A DNA stretch of 64,000 nt from positions 1 to 64,000 of the forward strand of contig CAZHEF010000001.1 in assembly GCA_964531645.1 (NCBI GenBank), in the 5' to 3' direction. The stretch is from JBBIMS01 sp964531645. GTDB lineage: Bacteria; Acidobacteriota; Aminicenantia; JBFLYD01; JBBIMS01. Positions 35,144-43,976 of this stretch are shown here, in pieces; positions within the stretch are counted from its first letter, which is position 1, and every line of letters begins with the position of its first letter. The position numbers were made by a program, and so were the translations under genes. Under the pieces are notes generated by a model. The model saw only the letters and a list, made by a program, of their open reading frames with translations, was not told the DNA's origin and did not search any database.

Positions 35144-36331
35144 TGCATTCTACCTCTTAAAGCATCAGTGGGTTTAAGACGAGATAGTTTCCGAACAGGT
35201 AAAAAGCTTACAACAGTAGTAATTACCATTATCAGGAGAGCAGTCCCGACTATAAGACCTCCACCGAAAACAGGCATTAGCCTCTCACCAAGGGCATAGC
35301 CATAACTGTCCATCGCTTTAGGCATAGTCCAACCAGCGCTGGCAAAGCGGGAAAGAATTGGATAGCCATAGATAAAGGCAAGAAGACCTGCAAGGACTGC
35401 ATTTAAGGCCCCTTCAATAGTGAAAAGCAAAACAACCTGGGTGCGAGTTAATCCAAGAGCTACAAGAGTTCCTATCTCTTTTATCCTTCTGAATATTGAG
35501 AGAACCTGGGTGTCAAAAAATGGCAAGCATAGCCATAAAAATAAGAACAAGATACAAAATTGAGGCACCAATTGTCTTTGAAACTACAAGCTCATTCACA
35601 TCTTTAAGAAGGAAATTCAAATCTTTAAATTTCCAATCAGAAATTTCAAATGCGGGTAGAGGAGTATCCTTTGGAATTGTTATTACTGTTGCCTCTTCCT
35701 CCATTCTTGTTAAAGATTGAAGGATTTTTAATGGAATCCATATCTGACCTGAATCTACAGACTGAACACTTGAGCTAAAAACCTGAACTATCCTGAGAAT
35801 CCGAGCATCAAAGACTCCTTGAGAGTCTCGCCATCGGAGGATTACTTTATCACCAGGTTTAAGTCTTGCCGTGTTAGCCATCCTGGTTCCTATGAAGGCA
35901 GGAATCTCATCGCTCCTATTTTGATCCCCGCCTAAAAGAAAATTTGAGGGAAGTTTTAGAATTTTTTGTTGGGGGTCAATCCCTTTAATCAAGACAGGAA
36001 TGAATCTTCCCTGGGGATAAATAATTCCCTGAACAATTAATATACATGTTGCTTTACCTTCTGATACAAGTTTTTTCAAAGGATCAGGTATCTTTGCGTG
36101 AGAATTCTCAATTGTAAGGGAGTCGTAGGGATCGTAAGCTTTGTGCCAATATTGTCCGCCACCATATTCCAGTTCAATGAGGGCTTGGGCTGCTTGCTCT
36201 CCCATCCCCCGATATATCCCCTGAGTCCAAATTATTGCAACGAATACTACCGATAGAACAATGACATTGAGCCATGTTCTTAGACCTGCGCTTATGAGAT
36301 TCCTAAAGGCAAGTTTTAACAAAATTTTCAT
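35140..36331 (-). pseudogene. Second LolC/E- or MacB-type permease gene (one frameshift)
   Basis: The first part (from 36331) carries the N-terminal helix and MacB periplasmic domain and reaches ILYLVLIFMAMLAIF. A run of six T at 35520-35515 (minus strand) gives a TGA; removing one T restores DTQVLSIFRRIKEIGTLVAL and the rest of the FtsX domain to 35140. It is the sister of the downstream permease; the two would form the heterodimer. A homopolymer-length change is compatible with sequencing error as well as mutation. Confidence 0.8.
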
Positions 36332-37063
36332 CTTTCCTTAGAGGTAAAATTTGAACTAAACTGAGAGACAAATTCATCCTTCACCACTTTTCCATCAAAA
36401 AGAGTTATCTTTCTTTTTAGATATTTGATCACCTTTTCATCATGGGTTGCAAAAATAAAGGTTGTTCCAAGTTCAAGGTTAAGTTGAACCATTATATCGA
36501 GAATATGGTAAGAATTCTCTGCATCGAGGTTTGCTGTTGGTTCATCTGCAAGAATAATTGATGGTCTTTTTACAATTGCCCTTGCTATTGTTACTCTCTG
36601 ACACTGACCGCCAGAAAGCTCAGAGGGCTTTGACTTTGCACGATCAGCCAATCCAACCCATTCAAGGGCTTCCACAACCATTTTCTTTCTTTTGTTTGAA
36701 GGGACTTTAAGAAGTAACAATGGGAATTCAACATTTTCATAAACAGTGTAAACAGGAAAAAGATTGAAAGTCTGAAATACAAATCCAATATGCTTTTTCC
36801 TTAGCTGGGCAGATTCTTCAGGCTTAAGTCTTTCAACATCTATGCCCATAACAATTGCTTTCCCTTGTGTGGGTAAATCAAGAGTTCCTATTATATTAAG
36901 TAAAGTTGTTTTACCCGAGCCACTCGGACCAACAAAACCTGTGAACTCTCCTTATTTTGAAATTAAGATTTACATTGTTCAAGGCAACAAGTTGATGAGC
37001 ACCCATGGGATAGATTTTAACTAAATCAATAGTCTGGACTAAAAATGAATCGGAATTTTCCAT
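36328..37063 (-). pseudogene. LolD/MacB-type ABC ATPase gene (one frameshift)
   Basis: An ATG at 37063 opens MENSDSFLVQTIDLVKIYPM and ALNNVNLNFK. One extra base near 36952 breaks the frame just before Walker A; in the shifted frame it continues GEFTGFVGPSGSGKTTLLNI, then Q-loop VFQTFNLFP, signature LSGGQCQRV and Walker B IILADEPTANLD, the LolD/MacB pattern. It overlaps the permease by four bases. If the break is real, the P-loop is lost and the transporter is dead. Confidence 0.8.
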
Positions 37064-37203
37064 TTTATTTTTTTCTAACATTTCAAATTATAGAAAGAAT
37101 CTGAGTTAAATGCAATTAGTTAGATAGTTGAATTAAATTTTGTCTTTCCGTTGACAATTTAAAGTGGTCTATTTATTATTAAAGTATGCTGAATACTTAA
37201 TAA

Positions 37204-37701
37204 AATAGAAACCTTTGAGGACATACTCAGAGCATTGAGGGAAAGACCGGAATGGCTTGAGGAGCTGAGGAGAATTATTCTCACTGAGGAGCTAATATCC
37301 CTTCCCCAGAAGTTTGATACCTTCATCCAGAAAGATTTTAAGCCTTTAAAAGAAAAGGTGGAAAAGATAGAATCAGATACAGAGGTTCTGAAGCAGGATA
37401 TAGCAGTTTTGAAGCAAGATGTGGCAATTCTGAAGCAGGATGTTGCTGACCTTAAGGGAGACAATTTTGAAAGGAATGTCAGAGAAAGGGCACCTTCTTA
37501 TTTCGGAAGACTGATAAAAAGGTTGTAATTGTGGGAGAGGTCTCTATTAAAGCAGACAGAACTGATGTGGAGAAAGCTTATAGAAGGGCGGAGATAATGA
37601 GCATGGCGATGAGGACATCTTCCGTTGCTGTTGTTGTGGGGAAAGAGAACACATAAGGTGCAATAAAAAGAGCTGAAGAAATCGGGGTTGTACTTGTTTG
37701 A
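37204..37701 (+). pseudogene. Remnant of a coiled-coil DUF3782/PD-(D/E)xK-like protein
   Basis: The first part reads ETFEDILRALRERPEWLEELRR, then a coiled coil with three tandem VLKQD(I/V)A heptad repeats (21-base DNA repeats at about 37382-37450), then GDNFERNVRERAPSYFGRL. It stops at 37528. In another frame, sequence resumes with the family's C-terminal nuclease-fold part (GEVSIKADRTDVEKAYRRAE, AVVVGKENT*GAIKRAEE IGVVLV) to 37701. The central portion is missing and a TAA interrupts the tail. Such proteins are common in thermophiles, with unknown function. Confidence 0.7.
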
Positions 37702-37774
37702 AATATCCGAGAGCAGCTAACAGCAATCTATCTCAAGGGTAAAGGACAAGAAAAGGCTATTAATCTATTAAAAA

Positions 37775-37845
37775 TGTTCAAATTTTTGAATATAAATTCA
37801 AATTTTCGAACATGTTCAATTTTTCGAATCCAAAATTTTGAACAT
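37775..37845. repeat. Cluster of TTCAAATTTTTGAA-type palindromic words
   Basis: Four consecutive variants of TTC(A)AAATTTT(T/C)GAA, each a small inverted repeat, alternate with short spacers. A related single word is at 22366-22385. The cluster lies in the 337-base gap between a pseudogene and the TonB receptor unit, which otherwise holds no gene. Confidence 0.55.
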
Positions 37846-37993
37846 TACAAGAGAGTCTATCTCCAAACCTCTTTCAGTAAAAGGAATATGCCCCTCGCTT
37901 TTCCCTTTTTCTGAAGCCATTCTATGACACAGCTCAAACTTAGTATTTAAGACTCTCCTCAGAGGGGAATATTTCAAAATTCTGGCATGAAAT

Positions 37994-38023
37994 TTGATAT
38001 AAATTTTACAGCATGTTTATTAT
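37994..38023 (+). promoter_or_regulatory. Candidate promoter of the TonB receptor unit
   Basis: -35 TTGATA (37994-37999), 18-base spacer, -10 TATTAT (38018-38023). The predicted start lies next to the AAGGAGG site of the small upstream ORF. Confidence 0.4.
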
Positions 38024-38038
38024 GGAAGGAGGTGATAG

Positions 38039-38116
38039 ATGATAGGAAACAAAAAAGTAAAGTATAGGCTCAGGAAGATGGGTTTTAAAAAACAAATTTT
38101 AAGGAGGTTTGAGTGA
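38039..38116 (+). CDS. 25-aa basic leader ORF overlapping the TonB receptor start
   Basis: ATG at 38039 with AAGGAGG seven bases upstream; encodes 25 residues, ten of them Lys or Arg. Its TGA overlaps the GTG start of the receptor gene (GTGA), and the receptor's own AAGGAGG lies inside it. That arrangement is typical of a translationally coupled leader. Whether the peptide itself has a function is unknown; it has no cluster of regulatory amino acids (no Trp, His or Cys). Confidence 0.5.
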   Translation: MIGNKKVKYRLRKMGFKKQILRRFE

Positions 38117-41100
38117 GGTTTTTAAGAATCTTAATGATTCTTATTCTAAGTTTTGGTTTGGTCTCCATTCTCAGTGCCCAGAGACAGACTGGTGCAATAA
38201 AGGGAACTGTGACTGACCCTGAGGGGAATCCCCTTCCAGGAGTCTCAATCACAGTATCGGGTCCATCCCTTATAGGAACTGTCTCCTATGTCACAACTGA
38301 GGATGGAGTATTCAGGGCTCCCACATTACCACCAGGAACTTACACAGTAACTGCAGAACTTACAGGATTCCAGACAATTAAAAGAGAACAGGTCGTAGTT
38401 TCTGTTAGTATGATAACAGAGATTAAAATTGAGATGAAACCAGCTCCAATTGCAGAGACAATTACAGTTACCGCTGCTTCCCCTGTTGTGGATGTGGAGT
38501 CCTCAAAGGTTGCAGTAACAGTATCTACAGAAGTTCTAAAGAACATTCCAATTGCAAGGGACCTTTACGACATTATTACAATCAATCCAGGAATTATTTC
38601 AGAAGGGGTTGCATACAGGAGAACATTCTCAGCCCACGGTTCAACAGTCCGTTCTAACACCTATGCCTTTGACGGCGTGAACATGAATGACCCTGTTGTC
38701 ATGTATCCTATGACCAACATAAACTATGATGTTATCCAGGAAACAGAGATTGTTCTCGGAGGTCATCCTGCAGAGATAGGTTATACTGATGGAGCATATG
38801 TCAATGTTGTTACAAAATCAGGAGAGAACAACTTCTCAGGTTCAGCAACATTCTATTATTCTTCCAAGGATACAACAAAGGTCATATTCCCTGATACACA
38901 GCTTAAGGCAATGGGTGTATCAGCACCAGAGTATGCGACTTCAGACCTTGATGCATCAGGCTCTGTTGGTGGTCCAATAATGAAGGATAAGATCTGGTTC
39001 TTCGCCAATGCAAGGTATCTTGCAAATACTTTCACTACACCCTTCAGACCAACAACAATCCTCGGAAAATATTACGGTCCCTTTGACCTTGACCACACAG
39101 AAGTCATGAGCTTTGTAAAACTTACAACCCAGATAACACCATCCATTAGGTTCATGGGTCTTTTCAACTTTACAGATATATATGAGCCATACTTCAGGCT
39201 GGATAAGGGATGGAATGTAACTTCAGAAGCAATGAGAATTTGGGACCATGAAAAAGGATATACTGGAAATGGTGTTCTAACATGGCTTTTAGACCCAAAT
39301 ACATTCCTTGACATTCGTGCTGCATATGTCTATAGATGGTTCCCACTTCCAATGCAACCAGGAGAGCCTCAGAATAACTACTACTTCTATGATGGTTACA
39401 CAGCCTATCGCTGGGGTAATGCTCGATTCAATGAGACATATCTAAGGAAGAGACTCCATACATCAGCATCTATAACAAGATTCCAGGACAATCTTTTTGG
39501 ACTTGGTGACAACCACGAGATTAAAGCGGGTGCTGACTTTGAGCAGGCTTACGGTGACTGGAACTGGTGGAGAAATAATCCTGTAATCTGGTATTACTGG
39601 AATGGAGATCCGTATTATTATGTTGGTCAACTTGGTGCTCCCCATTCAACAAGAGGTCATGGCGTGATATTTCCTTACATCTGTGAAACAGAGGCTGACA
39701 AAGGTGACAAACCTTCTATCCAGGATTCCGCAAACAGAATAGGTGGATACATTCAGGATTCAATTACAATTAAGGACAGACTTACAATAAATGCAGGTGT
39801 GAGATTTGATTACTCCTATGGCTATAAACCCGCTTCAAAGAAAGGTCGTTCAGACAACTTTGCCTATGTCCTTGGTGAGACTTATCTAAAGCCAACTTAC
39901 GGAATTAACCCATACGGTGAAATCTCAAACCCTGAATGGAAAGACATTATAAAATGGACATCAATATCTCCAAGAATCGGAATTACCTATGATGTTTTTG
40001 GAAATGGAAAAACAGCCCTTAAAGCATCCTTTGCAAGATACACCGAGTATCTAATGCTCCAGTACTTCTCTGTTCTCCATCCTCTATATCCAAGATCATT
40101 CTCCTTTGGATGGTGGGATTTAAACGGAAATAAGAAACTTGACCTTCCACCAACAGACAGGTATGTTCATTACGGAACAACTCCTGAGGTCATGAAATTT
40201 GAATACAGCAAAAACAAGCTTGATCCCAATACAAAATCTCCATACACCGATGAGTTAATAGTTGGTATACAGCATGAGATAATGAGGGACTTCTCGGTTG
40301 GAGTCAATTATGTTTACAAATACAAGACAAACATTCTCGAGGATGTTGCCTATGACCTTGCAACAGGAAGGAACTGGTATACCTATGACTTAGCTTCTGA
40401 TTGGTGGGTTCCTTTCAAGACAATAGTTCCTGCCTATGATATATTCCCTGCTCAGGAAGTCACTGTTTACTTCCCCACTAAAACCGCTCCCAGCACATTC
40501 TGGTATAGATTCACAAATGTTCCTGAATCAGAGAGAAAGTATCAAGCTCTTGAGTTTATATTCAACAAGCGTATGTCTCAGGGATGGCAGTTGGGTGGTT
40601 CTGTAACATTCTCCAAATTTGAAGGTAACATTGGCGGTAATTATGACTCCTCTTGGGGGTGGTCAGGTGCCTTTGATACCCCTAACTGGTTTGTAAACAG
40701 ATACGGAAGACTTGATTTCGATAGACCTCTTGTTATAAAACTCTACGGAACAATCACTCTTCCCTATAAAATTTATCTCTCTGGAGTTTTCAACCACTAT
40801 GATGGTAGTCCATGGGGTAGGACAGTTACAATCTTTCCTCCATCTGCATGGGCAACAGCAAAAAATGTCAACACAACCCTTGTGGCTTCAGTGGGTGCTT
40901 ATGTTGAAAAGCCGGGAACAAGAAGAGGACAGGGAATTGATACTCTTGATTTGAGGGTTGAGAAGGAGTTTGACCTTGGAAAATACGGTAGAATTGGTGC
41001 ATATGTTGATGCTTTTAACATTATGGGATTCAACAGAGTCTTCATAACTCAGGATGTAGGAGGAACCTGGAGACCTGTAGCAGAGGGAACAGATGTTGGA

Positions 41101-41187
41101 ACCTTTAGTCCTTCTGGAACATACAAGCAGATAACAGGTGTTGAAGGGACAAGGCTCTTCAAGTTCTCACTAAGATACAGCTTCTAA
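38113..41187 (+). CDS. TonB-dependent outer-membrane receptor with N-terminal CarboxypepD_reg domain
   Basis: 1024 aa, GTG start with AAGGAGG. Signal peptide 1-22 (LSAQ). A carboxypeptidase-regulatory-like Ig-type domain (about 25-110, GAIKGTVTDPEGNPLPGVSI) precedes the plug (about 120-235, VTAASPVVDVESSKVAVTVS) and a 22-strand barrel rich in Tyr/Trp/Gly, ending with the outer-membrane-insertion signal LRYSF. This is the SusC/Oar-like group that imports large ligands such as oligosaccharides or peptides. No SusD partner is seen. Energy could come from the TonB/ExbBD-like set at 61-63 kb or the kinase-TonB protein at 53 kb (inference). Confidence 0.93.
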   Translation: MRFLRILMILILSFGLVSILSAQRQTGAIKGTVTDPEGNPLPGVSITVSGPSLIGTVSYVTTEDGVFRAPTLPPGTYTVTAELTGFQTIKREQVVVSVSMITEIKIEMKPAPIAETITVTAASPVVDVESSKVAVTVSTEVLKNIPIARDLYDIITINPGIISEGVAYRRTFSAHGSTVRSNTYAFDGVNMNDPVVMYPMTNINYDVIQETEIVLGGHPAEIGYTDGAYVNVVTKSGENNFSGSATFYYSSKDTTKVIFPDTQLKAMGVSAPEYATSDLDASGSVGGPIMKDKIWFFANARYLANTFTTPFRPTTILGKYYGPFDLDHTEVMSFVKLTTQITPSIRFMGLFNFTDIYEPYFRLDKGWNVTSEAMRIWDHEKGYTGNGVLTWLLDPNTFLDIRAAYVYRWFPLPMQPGEPQNNYYFYDGYTAYRWGNARFNETYLRKRLHTSASITRFQDNLFGLGDNHEIKAGADFEQAYGDWNWWRNNPVIWYYWNGDPYYYVGQLGAPHSTRGHGVIFPYICETEADKGDKPSIQDSANRIGGYIQDSITIKDRLTINAGVRFDYSYGYKPASKKGRSDNFAYVLGETYLKPTYGINPYGEISNPEWKDIIKWTSISPRIGITYDVFGNGKTALKASFARYTEYLMLQYFSVLHPLYPRSFSFGWWDLNGNKKLDLPPTDRYVHYGTTPEVMKFEYSKNKLDPNTKSPYTDELIVGIQHEIMRDFSVGVNYVYKYKTNILEDVAYDLATGRNWYTYDLASDWWVPFKTIVPAYDIFPAQEVTVYFPTKTAPSTFWYRFTNVPESERKYQALEFIFNKRMSQGWQLGGSVTFSKFEGNIGGNYDSSWGWSGAFDTPNWFVNRYGRLDFDRPLVIKLYGTITLPYKIYLSGVFNHYDGSPWGRTVTIFPPSAWATAKNVNTTLVASVGAYVEKPGTRRGQGIDTLDLRVEKEFDLGKYGRIGAYVDAFNIMGFNRVFITQDVGGTWRPVAEGTDVGTFSPSGTYKQITGVEGTRLFKFSLRYSF

Positions 41188-41191
41188 GCTC

Positions 41192-41208
41192 AAGGAGGAT
41201 AAATGTGA
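41192..41208 (+). other. Perfect ribosome site followed by a start-stop (ATG TGA)
   Basis: Immediately after the receptor stop, AAGGAGG (41192-41198) lies four bases before ATG (41203) directly followed by TGA. This is either a minimal start-stop element or the remnant of a lost downstream gene. It directly abuts the terminator. Confidence 0.4.
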
Positions 41209-41210
41209 AA

Positions 41211-41242
41211 GGGGGGGGGGGTTTTTCCCCCCCCCCTTTTTT
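41211..41242 (+). terminator. Intrinsic terminator with pure G/C homopolymer stem
   Basis: Eleven G, five T, ten C, then T6ATTTT. The ten-pair stem is made only of G-C pairs with a five-base loop and a U tract: a textbook rho-independent terminator of unusual sequence. It ends the TonB receptor transcript. Confidence 0.9.
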
Positions 41243-41321
41243 ATTTTAGATTTGTTGTGTATTTTACAAAAATTCTATTTTTAATCTTGAACAATCGTGT
41301 CAACTTTTTCTTAAATATACC

Positions 41322-41570
41322 TTGTGGAAAATATTGAGCGACTATCCAAAAACCCATTCAATCCTCACCCTCTTAGAAGAGCTAAAAGAAGCTATTCCTG
41401 AAAAAGATTCAAAAATAGAAGAGTTTATCAAAGAAAACAAAGAAATTATTAATAATTTAGAGATGGCATATTTAGAAAGCAGGTATTTTCCGGGGATATT
41501 TCTTAAAGAACAAATAGAGAAAATGATAAATTTTGTAATAAAACTAAAAGACTTTTTAGCTAATTTATGA
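41322..41570 (+). CDS. HEPN-domain protein, probably N-terminally truncated
   Basis: 82 aa from a TTG with no ribosome site. The sequence matches the C-terminal two thirds of a HEPN domain (KTHSILTLLEELKEAIPE, then LEMAYLESRYFPGIF). In-frame sequence before the TTG (NLEQSCQLFLKYTLW) also fits a HEPN helix but reaches a TAG at about 41250 with no start codon, so the true N terminus seems to have been cut off, just after the receptor terminator. HEPN/MNT pairs are toxin-antitoxin-like. It overlaps the next gene by four bases. Confidence 0.65.
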   Translation: MWKILSDYPKTHSILTLLEELKEAIPEKDSKIEEFIKENKEIINNLEMAYLESRYFPGIFLKEQIEKMINFVIKLKDFLANL

Positions 41571-41929
41571 GTCTTTTTGTGAAAATTCTTAGAAAAAGAG
41601 CAGAAGCAAGAAAAGAATATTCTGAAAACTTCGAAGTTTATGTTAAAAAAATTGGCAAATATTTTAAAGATAAACTGGGGGAGGCAAGAGTCTTTGTATT
41701 CGGCTCCATTGTTGATGGAAGCTGGGACAGTGAAAGCGATATTGATGTTCTTGTAATCTCTCCTTCAACTCCTCCATATCTTTACCAGAGGTCAAAACTT
41801 ATAGCAGAGATAAAATTTGAACTTGGAAGATTCAATCCTTTTGAAATCCATCTAATTACACCAGAAGAATATAAAGAATGGTATTCAAACTTCATAAAGA
41901 ACAATTATAAAGAGGTTCATTTGGAGTGA
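41567..41929 (+). CDS. MNT-type minimal nucleotidyltransferase
   Basis: 120 aa. The polymerase-beta fold active site is intact: Gly46-Ser47 (FGSIVDGSW) and Asp58/Asp60 (SDIDVLV). MNT proteins paired with HEPN partners AMPylate or otherwise modify them, neutralising toxicity in type VII toxin-antitoxin systems. Here the MNT appears whole and its partner truncated. The ATG overlaps the HEPN gene's TGA. Confidence 0.82.
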   Translation: MSLFVKILRKRAEARKEYSENFEVYVKKIGKYFKDKLGEARVFVFGSIVDGSWDSESDIDVLVISPSTPPYLYQRSKLIAEIKFELGRFNPFEIHLITPEEYKEWYSNFIKNNYKEVHLE

Positions 41930-41946
41930 AAGGCTTTTAGATATCC

Positions 41947-42918
41947 TTACTTTTTCATCTTCTCAAGCTCAGCAATTACTCCCTTTATTGCTCCTGCCTC
42001 TGGAGAGTTGGGGTCAGCTTCAATAGCTTTTTTGAAATATTCAATAGCTTTCTTAAAATCCCCTTTATTTAAATAACAGTATCCAAGCTTTGAATAAGGC
42101 TTCCACCAGTCAGGTTTTATGCTGGAAGCAAGCTCAAAATATTTTATGGCATCATCAATTTTCTGATTGTTGAAGTAGATTTCTCCAACACTGTAAGCGA
42201 GAGCCTCATCCTTTGGAGAAATTTTAAGCGCCTCTTCGAAATTCTCTCTTGCCTTATCAAAATCATCTTTCTTTATCCACAACTCGCCCATTCCTGTAAA
42301 TGCTTTAAATGCTGTCTCTGGCTCCTTTGAAAAATCTCCATCCCTTTCTTTCAATCTTTTTAATACCTCCTGAAAGCTTTCAATTGCTTTATCCAGCTCT
42401 CCCTTTTTCATTTGCACAGAGCCAATATTGAGAAAAATCTGGAAAACAGATGGGTATTTCTCAATTAACTGATTGTAAATTTTCAGAGCATCATCGTATC
42501 TTTCTTCCTTAACCGCTTCTTCTGCTTTCTGGAGCAATTCGAAAGCATCCTTGTCTGCTGATAAAACAGCAGGTCCTCCCTTTATTTTCTTAAGGGTAAA
42601 TGTTACTGGTGGGTTCCTGAACTCTGATACTCTCAGCTCTATACTTGAAGGAGCATAGCCTTCCTTTGATGCAGTAAGCCTCCATGGACCTGTCCCAAAA
42701 CCCGCTATTGCCCAGTCTCCTTTTTTATCTGAAACTCCTTTTAAAACAGTCCCTCTTTCAAGAAGACTCTCTGCGACAATTACAGCATCAGGTAAGGGAG
42801 AGCCATTTTCATCCACAACTTTTCCAAAAACTCTTCCCCTTCCCATACCAGCCTGAGAAATGAGATTGTAAGAATTTAGAAGAATCGTCACTAATAAAAT
42901 CAAAACTCTCACTTCCAT
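41947..42918 (-). CDS. Exported CarboxypepD_reg-TPR protein
   Basis: 323 aa from the ATG at 42918, preceded by GGAGG; an earlier in-frame ATG at 42969 would place 17 residues before the signal peptide and is less likely. After a signal peptide (1-21), a carboxypeptidase-regulatory-like domain (about 29-110, GRVFGKVVDENGSPLPDAVI) is followed by about five TPRs (115-323, DALKIYNQLIEKYPS, KAIEYFKKAIEADPN). TPRs imply protein binding. It is the last gene of the GWxTD cluster. A specific function cannot be assigned. Confidence 0.82.
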   Translation of the reverse strand: MEVRVLILLVTILLNSYNLISQAGMGRGRVFGKVVDENGSPLPDAVIVAESLLERGTVLKGVSDKKGDWAIAGFGTGPWRLTASKEGYAPSSIELRVSEFRNPPVTFTLKKIKGGPAVLSADKDAFELLQKAEEAVKEERYDDALKIYNQLIEKYPSVFQIFLNIGSVQMKKGELDKAIESFQEVLKRLKERDGDFSKEPETAFKAFTGMGELWIKKDDFDKARENFEEALKISPKDEALAYSVGEIYFNNQKIDDAIKYFELASSIKPDWWKPYSKLGYCYLNKGDFKKAIEYFKKAIEADPNSPEAGAIKGVIAELEKMKK

Positions 42919-42968
42919 TTTTTCGCCCTCCGTACTAAGGTAATATTTATATTTTCCAACAAATTTCA

Positions 42969-43940
42969 TTAATCTCCTTCTCCTACGCTGAAATCTATCT
43001 TTCCTTCAAAGGTCTTCCCTGAATTTTTATCCTTTATGAAAATCTGAAGGGTGTAATCTCCTAACTCAAGTTTTTCATCTGATGAGAAGATGGGCATTGG
43101 ATGACTTATAATAGGAGCTCTTTGATTCTCGAGAACTTGAGAAGCAAATTTTATCTTCTCTTCCTCTCCTTTTTTGAGCTTGTAATTTATCTCAAAATCA
43201 TAGGTTCCTCTGGAGGAAGTTGAAGCACCCAGTATAAAGTAGAAAAGCTCTATATTTTCATTCCCTCTGAATTTATTCTTAAAATATGGTTCAATTTGAA
43301 TTCTTCCATAAGTAAATGAATCCTTCTGAATAATAGCGGAAGTCTGGGGAGCATCGAGAATTTTTAAGGGTTTTAAGAAGAAGAGGGGTGTCGTTTCAAG
43401 CTTTTCAACCTTTATTATGTCTGGTATGGTAATATCAGCATAATCAACTGAAATCTTCTTCAAATCAGGAGTAGCAAGAGAATAGGAAAGAATGTATTTT
43501 CCAGGAAGTATTGTCTGAATAATCGAATAATAATGTGACGCTTCTGGATTGTAATTTTCCTTTTCAACAACTTCTTTTAATGGTAAATAAACTTCCTTTA
43601 CCACTTTTTTTGGCATTCCTTTTTCATCTGTTGAGTAAAACCTGAGAAAGGTGTCAAGCTCACCTACCATCTTCCCTTGTAGCTCGGATGAAAAAATGGA
43701 TTCATTTTTGATTTTAAATATAAAAGCAACAAAAACATTTTCTAGGGAACCAGGATAGAATAAATAATCTTTGAATTCAACGGGTATATCAATTCTGCTC
43801 TTCCTTTCTGCAATATTGAGAGCCATAATTTGAGAAACTTCCTCAGGAATCTTAATTATCTTTTCTTCCTTTCCTTTCTGAGAATAGATGGGTAATAGAA
43901 GAGCAAAGGTCAAAATAGGGATTATTATTAGTTTTTTCAT
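42969..43940 (-). CDS. Exported protein of the GWxTD cluster, unknown function
   Basis: 323 aa with a signal peptide (1-20). The rest is predicted mostly beta: two or three Ig-like segments, for example QTILPGKYILSYSL and KLELGDYTLQIFIKDKNSG. Similar Ig-like wording (PGNYxVSI, FxPGNYQL) occurs in the neighbouring GWxTD proteins, so all may share an architecture. No catalytic motif was seen. It lies 36 bases after the GWxTD lipoprotein gene. Confidence 0.7.
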   Translation of the reverse strand: MKKLIIIPILTFALLLPIYSQKGKEEKIIKIPEEVSQIMALNIAERKSRIDIPVEFKDYLFYPGSLENVFVAFIFKIKNESIFSSELQGKMVGELDTFLRFYSTDEKGMPKKVVKEVYLPLKEVVEKENYNPEASHYYSIIQTILPGKYILSYSLATPDLKKISVDYADITIPDIIKVEKLETTPLFFLKPLKILDAPQTSAIIQKDSFTYGRIQIEPYFKNKFRGNENIELFYFILGASTSSRGTYDFEINYKLKKGEEEKIKFASQVLENQRAPIISHPMPIFSSDEKLELGDYTLQIFIKDKNSGKTFEGKIDFSVGEGD

Positions 43941-43976
43941 AATCCAACTCCTTTCATTAATAAAACTTCGCTCCTT

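Noticed and set aside
37382..37450. Tandem 21-base repeats as a CRISPR-like or satellite array
   Set aside because: They are in frame and encode a coiled-coil heptad (VLKQDVA), a normal protein repeat, with no spacers.
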